64,000 bases of DNA from Setoptus koraiensis (Eukaryota; Arthropoda). The notes below the pieces were generated by a model that saw nothing but the letters and a program-made list of their open reading frames with translations, did no database searches and was not told the origin of the DNA. Numbering within the stretch: the stretch's first letter is position 1; each line of letters begins with the position of its first letter. Below are positions 1-13,417 of the stretch, one piece after another. The DNA lies in NCBI GenBank assembly GCA_048013815.1, contig CM106585.1, forward strand, positions 5,332,001-5,396,000, in the 5' to 3' direction. Both the position numbers and the translations under genes were made by a program.

Positions 1-759
1 GTTTTGAGATAGATAAATCAGCAAAAATATTCTTCCATCTAATTGAGCGCAACTCGATGGCTTTTGGCCGTCTGAATTGCGCCGGACATGTATCACCGCG
101 ATCACGGGTATCGCGTCGCGGCGACAACACTAAAGAGATGATTGCGGGCCCGCTAATGTCGCCTAGCCGGCCCACCCGATTGATATCATCAATTTGATGG
201 GTCACACAAGCATCGTCGAGCATGCATAAATGCGCCACTTTTACCAGCCAACAGGACAACTCTGGCGAGTCGCGACAACAGGATATGCGCACCACTCCAG
301 CCAGCTACACACTAATCAACAGCCACTTCACATCACAGCTGGCACATCCACACCATGGATGCCAGCAAATAAATGGGGCCCCGAAACGGCCTGCCAAAAT
401 GGCTGAAAATGCGCCGCAAAATGGCAAGACCGCGCTGGCTAGACGCTGCCGGTAGTGGGGCTCACGCTGTAATTATGTATGTATGTATGTATTGCTATTT
501 ATATCCTTTGATAGTGATGGCACTTGTGTGAGTTAGAGTAGTGGTGCAGTGATTATGTAAGTTGTTGTCCGTTATTATTCTTGTTATTATGTAAAGCCGA
601 TATAAAGTGTCACGCTCAAGAATTGCGTAATATTGTGCGCTGCCCACAATGCCGTTTATATGGTGTTATGGTGCGCTCAATTGTGCAATTGGCCGACAGC
701 GCGCGCGATTATTTATAGACTACTCGAATAACCGTTACCATTCAAATAATACGTATACG

Positions 760-763
<4 letters not shown>

Positions 764-818
<55 letters not shown>
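764..818. repeat. (TG)n microsatellite
   Basis: An uninterrupted TG dinucleotide run of about 55 bp, followed by degenerate GTGTGTCG units to about 840. Confidence 0.97.
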
Positions 819-819
<1 letters not shown>

Positions 820-1249
820 GTTGTGTGTCGGTGTGCGTCGGCCACTAGCAATGGGGCCCCGACAAACTTATTATTCGAAGGGCCCCCGATGAGACACACT
901 CAAGTGCAAACTCGTAATCATGACAAGTCGCTGAATTAACTCGGCGACGGGCCCCACTAACGAGCTAAATACACGACTATCTCTGTCGGTGATGTGCTTT
1001 CCATTTCGCCCTAAACGATGTGCTGTCTGCGTGCTGTGTTTTTGGCGTCTTACAACTTACATCCGTCTTCGTTGCGGGCCCCATTTGCTCTCAACAGCGC
1101 ACACATAACATATAACATGTGCCAAGTGCCAGCGCAAACGGGGGATATTTGCCTCTCTCTCTCTCACTTGCACTTGCTTGCCATAATCACCGGCTCACCG
1201 GCCTTCGAGTGCTCAGCTACGAGTTCTGGCTAGGCGCGCAGCTAGCTCG

Positions 1250-1320
1250 CCAACCGGCGGCCAGCCAGCGGCAACCAGCGGCCAGCCACAAAGCTGGCTG
1301 GCCGGCCGACCGGCCGGCAA
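1250..1320. repeat. CAGC/CCGG-rich simple repeat
   Basis: Degenerate tandem copies of a CCAGCGGC-like unit run into GGCTGGCCGGCC palindromic sequence. No coding signal is visible. Confidence 0.7.
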
Positions 1321-1922
1321 GCAGATGAGTAGCGTCAAATAACAAGGGGCCCCTCGATCGAGATTATGCCGGCCAGATATTCAATCTTGTGTGCTCGTGT
1401 CGCACAAACAAGCCGAATCGTCGCCCTCTCCCTTTTATACTCGAATGTCCGAGACACACTTCTTGTATAATCTTACTTAAGCACACACTGACCACTCTTG
1501 TTGAGCCGCTCTTTGGGGCCCCGACGAGGCCCCAAGGAGCTCAAACTTGAGCGCCTAAGCTTGGCGTGCCGCCGCTCCGTCCGCGTCACTCTGTGCAGTG
1601 GCCATGGCGAGCTGGCGAGCTAGTTGCGTAACAGCGCCCGTTATGATCATAGCACGAGTTACCATGATTGCCCTTGTTCTCTCATTCCGTGGACCGGGCG
1701 CGCGCCGCCAACCGGCCGGCCCGCCACTGGCCGGCCCGAGCCAAGTGGTGCCGTGCGGCGGGCAGCAAGTCGCAGCGGCCGCACGGCGACATCGACAAGG
1801 GCGCACCTCAAACTGATGGTCGAGTCATATAATTTACATGATGAGTTGGCACATCTGGTGCATACTGGTGGTGCATTGTTGTTGAAGAGGGCAGCTCATT
1901 ACGTATGGCAGCCGCCATTGTG

Positions 1923-2053
1923 CAACGCGCAACAACAGCAGCACAACAGCGCAACAACAGCGCAACAACAACGACAACAACAACGACAACATCAGCAACA
2001 ACAACAGCAACAACAGCAACAACAACAGCAACAACAACAACAACAACAACAAC
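1923..2053. repeat. (CAA/CAG)n trinucleotide repeat
   Basis: About 130 bp of CAA, CAG and CGA triplets. It is open in several frames (poly-Gln, poly-Asn or poly-Thr on plus, poly-Leu on minus). Nothing around it looks like an exon. Confidence 0.95.
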
Positions 2054-3453
2054 GGGGCCATTGTTGTCGCTGATGTTGTGCGCTCTTTGTGTTTTTGTTG
2101 CTGTCTCGTTGTCTTGGCCCCCTCATTTCATACTGCTCATGCCTTGCCATCCGCGCCTATGGCCCCCATCCCCTCAACGGTCGATGTTACGCAATATGCA
2201 AGACACTAGCCCACTAGCCATTATGATTTGGCACACGGCCGCTAGGTAACTCAAGTGACGCTTGACATGTGTGTCAGCGAGCTAGCTTGCCACGGAACTA
2301 TGTGCTGTCGCCCCCCGTTTTCAGTGGCCGGCTTAAACAATTCAAAGTGTTTCGCGCATATTTGCATCGTGGGGCCCATCTTGAGCCCGTCCGACAGCTG
2401 ACAACTGGTGCCAGGCAGGTCGCCCGACGAAAACATTGACAATTGGCGCCCACGACGCACCGCCGAAAACTTGCCAACCGGTCCAGTGGGCGCCTGTCGG
2501 CAAGTCTAGCTTCGATTGACACTATGCGAGGGGGCCGATCGAGCGGCAATGGCAAGTGTGCAGTCGCTCCGTATTTATAGTATAAATACGCTATTACATT
2601 ATTATACCCAGAAACGCCGGGAGCGCCCCAACAGAATTTTGGAGGCCCGAGCGCTTGGCGCCAAAATTAAAATCGCGCATCCTGCTACCGAGCTAGCGCT
2701 GGTCGCTGACCAGCGCTCGCTACAGGCCAATGCGACAGCCAGCTGCCAACAAGTGAACGAGCTATTTTGAGTGCCATTTTCTTGCTCGTGTCGTGGATAA
2801 AGTTAAATTAAATTAAAAAAAAAGAAGCGAAACAAAAAGTGTCATGACTCGTGACATAACAATGACACACAAACGACGACCGAGGCGCCATGATAGAATG
2901 ATGAAATAATACAAGCGGAGTAGGTGCGACTGACTGCACCATCAACGGTTACATAATGGTGTAATTTGTCGTGACAAACAGAGAGGTACCCTTGCCATTG
3001 TCGTTGTTTTCTGTCGGTTTGTGTGGCGCATAGTGCGACGCTGCTCGTTTGTATCGGGTACAGCGGTGGTGTCCGTCGGGCCGGTCGTGACGGTAGGCCC
3101 GTTCGTGAGCCAGTATTAGTGAGGGTATGGCGCACAGGGCGGACCGGGCCGGCAAGGCGAGCGAAGAAACGGGAAGCAGCGGGAGGCAATCACATTTAGC
3201 TACTTGAGGGAGCCCAGAGGGTCGAGCACGAACAGCAGCGGCGGCGGCGGCGGCCACTTGGCGCAAGTTTCGATTTTGAAACTTGACAACTTTTATCCAG
3301 TTGTCGCCAGACACGACACGAGCTCGCACAAATGGGGCCCACGGCTTGTAGGCCGCAGCTGTGGGTGCCTGACGGGCTGCGAGTGGCTCTTATCGAGGGC
3401 GCCCTTTCTGTCGCTTATTTCTTTCGCTGTCGCTTGTTTCGGGCCCCGTCTTG

Positions 3454-3526
3454 GCCAGCCAGCCAGCCAGCCATCCCGACAACCAGCGAGCCATTCCGAC
3501 AGCCAGCCATTCCGACAGCCAGCCAG
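3454..3526. repeat. Short tandem repeat, about 16-bp unit
   Basis: Copies of a CAGCCATTCCGACAGC-like unit are mixed with CAGC tetranucleotides. Confidence 0.75.
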
Positions 3527-4231
3527 AAATGCGCGTATCGAGCCAGACAGCCAGACAGTAGTGACAGTGAGACAATCGAGCTCGGATCAAGGCTGAGCCA
3601 GACAGTGAGACGACGTGCCCCACAAGATAGGTATATAAAGAGCTTAATCTAGTCGGGTTGATCTGGCGTGCGCGCTTGCAAGCGCCCGCCAGCGGATAGT
3701 TTGTCTGGATGTCGTAAGCGTTTGCTGTTTGACAGCTAAACACAAGCCAGCGGCAGGGGCGCCGACGACGTTCAAGGTCGGTGCACTTGTCGCCACGGCA
3801 AGGTCGGCTCGGATTTAAGAGCCGCCGGCTGACTCCGGCTGGCTCCGGCTGGCAATCGGAGAACGGGGCCCCATTGCTCGAGTCGATTGGGCGACGCACT
3901 AATGCGCACTATACTATTCAATGGCGTTTCGGGGCGAGGGGGGCCCGTTGAGAGCCGTTGAGCGCCAGCACAAAACACATCACACACAGATACCGAGAAG
4001 GGGCGCCCTCACAAAAGAGACAGCGGATATAAATATCTGTCTGGCTGGCAGGCTGGCAGCCAGTTGCGCCATTTGGCATCGCATCAGTCACTAGATGATG
4101 GCTAGACGCGATGATATTAATGCATTATGCATATACCACTGAAACTATGCGACATATGCGCCCGATATAACGAGCCATATAACATGTGCATTAATGTCAG
4201 CTACTATTTGTGCGCTAGTCACCACAACCAT

Positions 4232-4253
4232 CGCCGCCGCCGCCGCCGCCGCC
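4232..4253. repeat. (CGC)n microsatellite
   Basis: A run of seven CGC/GCC triplets. Confidence 0.9.
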
Positions 4254-4841
4254 AATACGACAAAAGTGGCCATATCATATCCATCAACATCACATGCGAG
4301 CAGCATTATGTGCCCCTTTGGGGCCCCATCGCGTCGGGATGGCTGGCGAGCATCACTTGGCCCCACTTGCACCGAGCTGGCCGTGCCAACAATAAAACAT
4401 TGTAGCCACCAACAGTCATCGAAATATCTGCCCACTGATCACCAGTGGGCGCCAGTGACTGGCGAGATGGTGGCCACTAGCGACCAGGCACAATCTCGCC
4501 TACCGGCATGCAGTGGCGTGCAGGAAATGGCCTTCGGCTGCGTGGCTCACGGCTTGTGGGGCCCCTGCGAGCACCTTGGCAACTATCGCAATATCGCCAA
4601 ATGCAATATTGCGATATCCATCACGACAATGAGCCGATTTGTGGGCCATTCATCTTGAACCAGCGAACCCGTCGCATGAGGGCAGCATCTCGAGCCTCGG
4701 CACTCGAGGGCCCGCCGGACAGCGCCTGTCGGGCCTCATTTCTGCCCATTTCCCATGTTTATATCCGCATGTCGCCGCCACAAGTCGCCATGGAGCTTTG
4801 CTGTCGGTGGCTGTGATGACCTGCTGCACGGGGCGAGCTTG

Positions 4842-4883
4842 CCTCATATTCATATATATTACCTCATATTTATATATATGAGG
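4842..4883. repeat. 20-bp tandem duplication with palindromic ends
   Basis: Two 20-bp copies begin with CCTCATATT (4842 and 4862). The second copy closes with ATATGAGG, so CCTCATAT and ATATGAGG also form an 8-bp inverted repeat. Confidence 0.8.
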
Positions 4884-5870
4884 CGCGTTACATGGGCATG
4901 CCACGAATCAGGCCAATCGCTATCGATTATTATCCGATATCCGATCCATTTCTGGTTGTCTGGCGAAAACGCCGCAAACTCGCCCCCATTCAGCACGAAG
5001 TTCGTGCCCTTATGTCGGTCAGAGGGTATCTGTTTCAGAGGGCAGATAGCTTCTGGCCAATTCTGGCCGAATTGGTATTCTCAAAAACACAACAATGCCC
5101 CGATGGTATTTACATTTCTAGCCGAATTTCGCCCAATTTATCTCGCGTTCCAACGGAAATACCCGTAATGTTCGTTATGGTATGAACGATTTTTGCTCAA
5201 CTCAGAAAATAAGTCCGACTTCCGGCGACACACTACTGCAAATTGCAAAAGATCCGATTGCACAGATTGGGTAGAACAGGGTAGCCTCCAAATGTGAATC
5301 GTGAGCGGGAATGCGGGCGCATCGAAAATAAATTGGCTCATTTGTGAACTGTTGGCTTTAGTTTGATTGGGTCTAATTTAATTAGTTCAATTTAAAACGG
5401 GCACCAGTTGTTCACAAATTGCCAAAAATCTGTCTAGCTCGTAACGGAACGACTCACTGACTCATGAACGGTCGCTATTTGTTATGGCCGATGTTTGGGG
5501 CCATTGCCAGAACCCTGGTAGTTGCCTATAATAGAGCCATAGCAAAGGGTATTAGTGCGACCGCAAGAGGCTCGAACCCGGCGCTGCCCATCCAGTCGGA
5601 CGCCGGTCTGGACGGGGCCGGCTGGCGGGCCGGTTGTTGGCGGACAATGAGGTATTTCTAATAGTTCCTATTAGTTAGCGCCAGTAGACTGTTGGACTAG
5701 TGTCCAGTGAGAGTGAGAATGACAAGTTGCGCGTTTCAGACAGGGCGACCCCAATAAGAATAAGAAACGCTGACATGCGTTGCCGGCTGAATTGTGCCGG
5801 CCTTGGCGGGCCTGTCTGACCAGTCTGGCCAGTCGCGCCAGTCGCGCCAGACAAGTAGCGCCGGAAACGA

Positions 5871-5945
5871 GCCCGCTGAATCGCGCGGCCGGCAAGCCCG
5901 CTGAATTGCGCGGCCGGCGAGCCCGCTGAACCGCGCGGCCGGGTG
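5871..5945. repeat. Minisatellite, 3 x 25 bp
   Basis: Three consecutive 25-bp units start at 5871, 5896 and 5921. Each begins GCCCGCTGAA and contains GCGCGGCCGG. They differ at a few positions. Confidence 0.92.
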
Positions 5946-7374
5946 GGTATAATTTAAACTGTCCACGGAGCCATTACTATTCGTCTCGAGCTCGTCTTAT
6001 TGTTGGCGTTATTGCTGTCGTGTGTCGCATCATCGAGTCGAACGAGTGATGAGCCACCGAAGATAACGACAACTTCATCATGCTGGCCAGTGCCTAGCTG
6101 GCCAACAGCCCAGATATACAGCGCCCAGACGATTGCGAACGAGCTGAGAATGAGGCCTAAATGGGGCCCCTGTTTTTTGCGCCCAACGGCCAACGACAAC
6201 GGGCAAAAAGGGGGCGCCACACGACATCGCGGCAGCGAATCGCGCAGCGCGTGCCAGACGATTGGGGCCTCCGTGTTTCCGTCACCCACTTTTTGTGGGC
6301 CCCATACACCCCTATATACCTTATATACCCACTATACTGCATGTGCAACATATACCCCATGTGCCTCGTGTGTACCCGCCCGTGGGTACCAATGCCAGCT
6401 CGTCACGCTCGTTGACTACCATTGTATATCTTTATACTGGCTGTCCATTTATGCATGATGAAATGCATGGTGCGTGTTTGTTATGTAATGCTCGCTAGTT
6501 CGTGCACGAGTTTGCGGCACGTCGTGGCGCTGACGCAACGTATGGCAATGGCCGTGGGCACTGCCACCAAAACTGCAGCGGGCCCCATTGAGCACCACAT
6601 ATCGCGCCTACAGCGCCACTGTCTAGCCATTGGCATATGCCGTTAGACAGTGGATCAATGCAGCGGCTACCGCGGTTATGTTGCGCAACTTGGCCGGCTC
6701 GACACTGTCGCCGGGCGCCCCCCGTTTACGGCACCCCGAAACTGGTCACGTAATGAGGCCCGCAGTGTGGCACTGCCGGCGGAACATGTCAGTGATTGCA
6801 AGATATGATGTTGCTGCTGTTGCTGCTGCCGCTATATGATCTATCGAAGCCAACTTTGTCAACATGGCGCATACATGAACGCACGCTGACGCGCGGCCCC
6901 ATTTTTATGCCCGATAGATGGGCACAAAAATGTCGCCCGTTTATCCATTTATGCTCACGCACATATAACGGCAAACAAATATCGGGCACAAATGTCCAGT
7001 GGGCCAGTTGGCCCACAGGCTCACTTGGCATGCCCCGGTGGCTTGTGGCGAACGGGGCCCCGCAAGCCACGCGGGACAGCGGCACAGGCCATTGTTGTCG
7101 TGGGCGAGCCGTCGTCGACGTTTATTGTCGATTATTGTCGGCCGGGCCCCACTGGATCGACGGATTGTGCTGGTCGGATGCTCGCTGGATATTGGCTGGG
7201 CCCCATACATATACATTGTGCTCGCCCCGTTGTGCACAATGTACATGTATCGTCATGGCGCCGTCTGACATGCGACGGCCATTCCGTTCGGGGGCCCCCG
7301 CGCATAAAACGCGCTCGTTTCATCGGCAAGCGACGAGAGCCGCTCCCCAGACACAACCGGCAACCCGGCGCTGG

Positions 7375-7410
7375 CCGGCCTCGACATTGGCCGGCCAATG
7401 TCGAGGCCGG
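7375..7410. repeat. Perfect 36-bp palindrome with no spacer
   Basis: The two 18-bp arms meet at the centre GGCC|GGCC with no loop. The core is perfectly self-complementary from 7377 to 7408 and extends two more base pairs on each side. Confidence 0.9.
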
Positions 7411-9990
7411 GCGCCCCAATAGCAAGGACATGTGACGGTCGAACTGTGTGGCGCGTGCGAGGCCCCAATGGCAGTTGCCTGACAGTGGCGACAGTGGAAT
7501 ATGACGACCATGACGTGCAGTGGCCCTGGCAACACTGGCACACAAACATGGATATATTCATACGGTTGGGGCCCGCGCTCATAACAATGCACAGTGCATA
7601 CCAATCGCTCACAATGTTGGCCCCAAATTCTGGTTTCTGTGTGGGGCCAATATGTGCGTATATGCCGCCAATACCCGTCCGAGCAAATGCTGCAATGGTT
7701 GCAGCGCCGGCGGCCCGTTGAAGCGGCCAACGGCGACAACGGGCCAAACCGGGCCGAGGTGCCCGGCATGCGACACACAATCGCGGCTGCAGCCACGGAT
7801 ATTTAACCGTCAATGCATGTAATCATAGCGTGGCGGCGCCGCATCGCGCTGCATTGCCCGAGCGCGAAACCCGAACAAGCCGCATAAATAAAAGTTAGCG
7901 GGCGACTCATTATATTTATGAGCTTGTGACCTGCGTGTGTCTGTTGCCGGTGAAAATTATTTATCCGTTGTTTGTGCGAGGCATGGGCGAGAGGGGCGCG
8001 CGGCGAAACAACGCCGGCAACTGTCGAAATAGTCGAGTCGAAATGGTCGAGCACGAAAAGCAATCGGGCAAGGGCAAAAAAGCGAACAACTTCATCCCAA
8101 GTGATGATGATATCCATACAAATGTGGCGCTGTCATGCCGCTCTCGAGACCTTGACACCGGCGCAACTCACCTGAGGCTCCTGACGACGACTCAGGAGGC
8201 TCGCCCCGGTCGCATGCCAGCCGACGGCAAACCCGAAAATGCACTATCGGCCACTATTTCTGCTTTCCGTTCGGAAATTTCGAGCCGGCCCCCCGAACAG
8301 TTCGACCAGAGCGAGCCCAATGGACAGCGCAGGCGAGCCGACAACAGCCGAAACGTCATCACTTATCTGTCAGTATATCAAATGGGGCCCAAACGAAATG
8401 CATGTACGGTGCGTGGCTCACCTGATCAGGAAGCTGGCCGACGGGACTGTTTCGGGCGAAAAAGCCGCCACTAAAACGAAAGCAATGTCCGCTTGTCCGT
8501 CAACAGTGTCACTGTTACAGTGAGGCGAAAAACGCCAAAAACAGCGACCTCGCAACAAGCCGTCAGGCTGACTAGTCGGACGGGTGAGCCAATGAGCCAG
8601 ATGAGATGTTTTCGGATAGATAGTTTTCGGTTGGCACTGTTAGCGCTGGCAAAATGTATGCGCAAATGAGCCCACAAACATTCAGCGCGGCAAGCTTGGA
8701 TGGGCGCGAAATGGGATTGAAAGCGAAAATCATTCTCGGAAAATGAAGCTGCAGCCTTCATCCCGAAGTGGGCCGCGTCACAACGAGCCACGGCACGATG
8801 AAATAATTTCGGGCTGCAATTGGTTGGTTGGGAGCCCCAATCAATGCGAGCACGCAAGCATCGGCGCTTGCATTGACGAAATTCGACCCAATTGGCAGCT
8901 CCATCAACTTGCCCCGATATGCCGGATTGGATATTTCAGGCGAATTGCGGGGGCGCCGTCATGCCGACTCGTTATGATTAAAATATTTGTTTTGGCTTGG
9001 TTTGCGTGTGTGTTCGTTAGTAGCCGGCATAACAAAATATAATTTATACATGTGCTGTAAAAATAACATTGTCGTCGTGGTTGCTGCGCTGTTGGTGCGT
9101 AGATTGTTGAAAAATATTGATGAAAAAAAAAATTGTTGTAACTGGCGCAATGGGGAGCACCAAAGCTGCCACTCAAACGCATTATTCGCACATGGGCGAC
9201 ATATGTACCCATGAAGCAAAAGAAAGAAAACAGCTAAAGCAAAAATGCTAAGAGAAAGAGTGGCCGCCCACGCCAATTTGCACCACTCAACCCAATTTGC
9301 CAGCCAGAAACTTTTGCGACAACTTGTCAGCTAGTTTACCTGACTGGCAACATTTGTTAGTCGACGCTTATCAACACACTTTGCCCATGGTGGGTCCGGT
9401 GCGGTCCTCATGGCGACCCGGCGACCAATTATGGAGCTCGCCGATCATAATTGCTCGGATAAGCCGTCGCGCAATATATATAATATATAATAAATAATAT
9501 TATATGACAATGCTCATGCACATATACGTATGACTTGTGTATGCTTGCAAAGAGTGATAACCGTTATAAAGTCCAAAGTAACTCAAGTAGAAACTGCGCC
9601 AAGACCCACGGTGCGGGCGCCTGGCGGGTCAAAATACGCATTAATCGAAGCAGACAAGTCGACCCATGATGGTTACGTCATATGTGGGCCCCATGCGATG
9701 CAGCGAGTCGCATCGCGCCAGTGTGCTCGTGTTCCGGTGCATTGTGCGTGCCACCACTAAGTGAGAAATGTCATTATGAGCCTGTCATAATTATCATTAT
9801 CATCCACTTATCTTGCCATTTTCACCGCTGACTGCCGACTGTCGCTCTCGTCTGAGCCTCTCATATAAATGCAGCTGCCTTCGTCGCTTCACTCACACTT
9901 ATGCCTCACGTACCGCCATAAGTTATTCGCGAGAGCTCTTGATATAAATCAAGGGCACACCCACCTGCCCACGAGCCAAGGGCCCCTCGA

Positions 9991-10200
9991 AACCTCTGGT
10001 GGCGACGATTTCAGCCTCGAAATTTCTAGCGGCGACGATTTCGGCCTCGAAATTTCTAGCGGCGACGATTTCGGCCTCGAAATTTCTGGCGGCGACGATT
10101 TCGGTCTCGAAATTTCTAGCGGCGACGATTTCGGCCTCGAAATTTCTAGCGGCGACGATTTCGGCCTCGAAATTTCTAGCGGCGACGATTTCGGTCTCGA
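9991..10200. repeat. Minisatellite, 7 x 30 bp
   Basis: Seven exact-length 30-bp units lie in register at 9991, 10021, 10051, 10081, 10111, 10141 and 10171. The core is GGCGACGATTTCGGCCTCGA. Unit 1 is the most diverged and units 4 and 7 carry single changes. Because 30 is a multiple of 3, the array stays open in several frames. One plus frame reads as a repeated decapeptide, SSGDDFGLEI. There are no spacers, so this is not a CRISPR array. Confidence 0.97.
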
Positions 10201-11112
10201 AACGGCTTCGGGGCCCAGGAATGAGCGTTTCGCAGCCGGAGCACGTCGCCTAGAGTGCGCCTCGCGAGACAACCATTCAAAACAATTGGTCGCCACTCCA
10301 CGCGGCTCACAACAGTCGCGAATAATAACGGCCGCTCGTCGAGCAGCCAGCTCGAATCAAAAGTGACTAGTGGGCGCACGTAGCCACCACAAATATCTGG
10401 CCGTCACTGATATTGGGGATAGTTATCGCGGGCCGCTTTTCTAGCCTGTGGCTAGTACTGCCGTAGGGTGCAAAAAGGGCGCGCCGGGACGCCAATAATT
10501 GAGGTTGTCGCGTAAGCAGATATACATGTGCATGCGACAGCATTTATCGTTAGTTAACAACAACAAGGCCGTAGCTGTTATTTATAATGCTGGGGCCCCA
10601 CACAACAAGCGAGCTGCTGTCACTGGGCTGCAATTCGAGGCCGAGCTGGCGGCTGCCAATGGGCCCCAATGACTAGAGTCGACAAGCGTTGGTGCCTCTT
10701 GATGTTGTCTGCGAAACACTTCGAAACACTTGGAGGCACTAGGTTTCGTTGTTGAGATATTTTTATCCGCTTGTTCCTTGCATATGCTGCGCATATGCCG
10801 GCTCCTTATGGTCGCGCCCTGAGTTGTCCTTGGAATTTCTGCCGCGAAAACAGAGACACACGAAACAGGGAGTACAGGGTCGGACGAAACGGGGAGAGCA
10901 GGGAGGGAGATTAGGGTGGCTCTTTGGGCGCCGATTCTCATTCTCGGGCATCGGCCGCGCATTTCCGATCCGGGGGGCAGCGCGTCGGAGTTGGGATGGA
11001 TTTTTCGAGCCCTGGACGCGCAACATCATACGCGATTCGCGCACGAACAGAGTTTTTCCCCTCAAACGAGCCCCAGTTAGGCGCCCTTATTGACTCAATA
11101 GTATTGAGGCCC

Positions 11113-11202
11113 GTTGTTTCGGGGATTTTCGTTGTTTTGGGAATTGTCGTTGTTCTGGGAATTGCTGCTGCTTTGGGAGTTGCTGTTGTTTTGGAGATTG
11201 TC
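11113..11202. repeat. Minisatellite, 5 x 18 bp
   Basis: Five 18-bp units start at 11113, 11131, 11149, 11167 and 11185. They are variants of GTTGTTTTGGGAATTGTC. Confidence 0.88.
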
Positions 11203-11621
11203 GCTTTTTGAGGCCCCTGGCAGTGGCTGATCTGGTCGAGTTTCGCAACAGATTCGTGGGTGGCGCCCGCAATCTGGGGGCGCTTGTTTCAACTTTTAAC
11301 TGTTTCTGTGGCTACTGAACGGTTCAAACGAGCAGAACGCAAACGCCCACGAACAGACGGCGGGCCGAATGTGACCAGCGATCGGCCCGAGCTCATTAAT
11401 TTAAAGCGCCTCACCTGCGGATATGGCACCGATCTCGGGCGCATCGTGTGATGTAATGACACACAACGATGCACGAGTACGTCCGCATGACTTTAAATTG
11501 CCGGCAGGCGTCACTCGTGGCACCGGTGGCAGCTAGCGGCCGGATAAAACTCTGCTAGCTGGGGCATAACGCCACCGAAATCATGTCTAGCCAGTGGGCA
11601 CCAAGCCAGCGGCCAGCGCCA

Positions 11622-11652
11622 GCACTTTTTCGGGGCCGCCCCGAAAAAGTGC
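11622..11652. repeat. 14-bp perfect inverted repeat (hairpin)
   Basis: The left arm is 11622-11635 and the right arm 11639-11652, with a 3-nt loop (CCG). The arms read GCACTTTTTCGGGG and its exact complement. Confidence 0.92.
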
Positions 11653-11873
11653 GTTTGCGTGGGCGGTTTGGCGCTCGCCGGGTATCGGTGCCAGGGGCCC
11701 GGGTAGCGGCGCGGCGAATCATGCGAGCTCGCAATCAGCGAGACGACACACGGCGAGGCGCACTTTTTCAGCAGTACAACTTGTCAGTGGCGAATTGGCG
11801 GCTGCCAATTAATGGCTTGTGGCGTCGAACGAGGCCGCACTGGCGCCGTGGGCCGGACATAAAGTTTACGGAC

Positions 11874-11909
11874 AAACACACGGGTAAACACACGGGTAGA
11901 CACACGGGT
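11874..11909. repeat. Tandem repeat, 3 x 12 bp
   Basis: Three 12-bp units of A(A/G)ACACACGGGT start at 11874, 11886 and 11898, with a partial fourth. Confidence 0.9.
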
Positions 11910-12063
11910 AAACAAGCGGCGTTCGGGCACGCGCCGCCCGGCGTCGCCAGAGATGGGGCGCCTATTTGCCCGATCTTGGCCAGACTTGATACAGTCTAGC
12001 CAGATTGCGCGCCTAAGCCACTGGCTCACGGCCACTGGCTTATGGCTCTGACAAGTCAGGGCT

Positions 12064-12104
12064 GTGCTCGGATATGTATGTATCACAGGCATATATCCGA
12101 GCAC
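12064..12104. repeat. 12-bp inverted repeat
   Basis: Left arm GTGCTCGGATAT (12064-12075) and right arm ATATCCGAGCAC (12093-12104) flank a 17-nt loop. Confidence 0.85.
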
Positions 12105-13381
12105 AAGACGATACTTTCTTGCTTGCCGGCGCTGGTAGCCGGGCGAGATTTCCGCTGCCGCTCGGACAGCCCGACAAAGCGGCCATTTGCTGCTGCACGG
12201 CGACACGCTCGAGCGACAAGCGGATGAAGGTCACAACGGGATGCTGCCCGTCGGTCGGCGGCCGGCGGCCGGCAGAACCCAAAACGGCAGCTAAAAGCAG
12301 CCAGAGCGCACAGCATACAAACAGCGGCAATCCGCCCGGGGGCCCTAATTTGCATAACGAGCTGCGCGCGCTTGTTGGCCGCTTGTTTCTCGTGCGCTCA
12401 TTGTTGGCCCGACAGAGCCGCCGCGGCCCGGCACAACGGCAACAACAATAGCGACAACAAGTTTGCGCAAGTGGCGCCCAGCGCACACCCGTCCGCGAAC
12501 GGGCCGACCCGCGGGAGCCCGCCGAATACGGGACGGGCGATATGGGCCCCGCTGGAAGTTGCAGACTGCGCGCCAGGTAGTGATGACGCGCGAGCAACAA
12601 CAGCAGCGCCACAAAGGCGCACCGAGAACAACGGTCTAAATGCGAACCGTTAGCGCTACATTGATCTTGGTTGGCGCATTGTGGGCCCCATCAGCGGGCC
12701 TCAACGCCAACCCTAACGAGCAAGTTAACGAGTGGGCACGATCATTATGCAACGACATGACCACTGTCGAGCTTGCTCGCTCATTACGGTGCAATCCGGT
12801 GTCGGTTAGCCCGTCGCCGGTGCCCGTTATAATATAACGGTTATATGTCATCAATATGTGTGTGTGTGCGTGTGTAACGGGATTACGTAACGCCGACTGG
12901 CTGTCGTTAATGAAGCGACGGACCACAACTACAACCGGCCCCAAACCGACCCTGAATTGAGGCCGCCATTACGCACAAGGATCCAAATTGCAATCTGCAA
13001 ATGGCCGGCAAATCATGCCGGCAGCGGCCAGAAATAGCCGCCACCCGATCGCCGGCCCCTCCAATCATACGCCCGCAGTCAGCTTGTGCAGTTGATCGGC
13101 CCACCGCTCAACGGTAATTTACCGGTTTGGCTGGACCGTTATTTGGGGCCCCAAAATACGATGATGGGTGTGCAGTGGCCAGTGCACAATGTTTTGCTCT
13201 GGCCAATTTCATTGGCTGGCCTGCGTGCCGGGCCAATCAAATTGCGGCCATGCAAATACGCCAGACGCATGACGTCACTTTTTTGACGTTTATGTCAATT
13301 TTCATTGCCGGTCCGTCGAGTTTTTGTTGACATTTGAAACGAAGCGCCCCGAGCGACAGTCGACGCTTGTCGGAACTGTAC

Positions 13382-13417
13382 ATGTGGCGCGGATATTTGC
13401 ATATCCGCGCGCCACAT
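13382..13417. repeat. 15-bp inverted repeat with a 2-nt bulge
   Basis: The left arm 13382-13396 pairs with 13401-13417. The only imperfection is an extra GC in the right arm. The loop is 4 nt. Confidence 0.85.

Noticed and set aside
5560-5600. TTCGA-containing T-arm-like sequence suggesting a tRNA
   Set aside because: The bases flanking the TTCGAGC loop on the minus strand do not pair, and no acceptor or anticodon stem can be drawn.
6796-7422. 208-codon plus-strand open frame
   Set aside because: There are overlapping frames on both strands, no motif, and it runs through a perfect palindrome and GGGCCC sites.
9991-10200. CRISPR-like regular array
   Set aside because: Units are contiguous and homologous over their whole length. 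There are no unique spacers and the host is a eukaryote.
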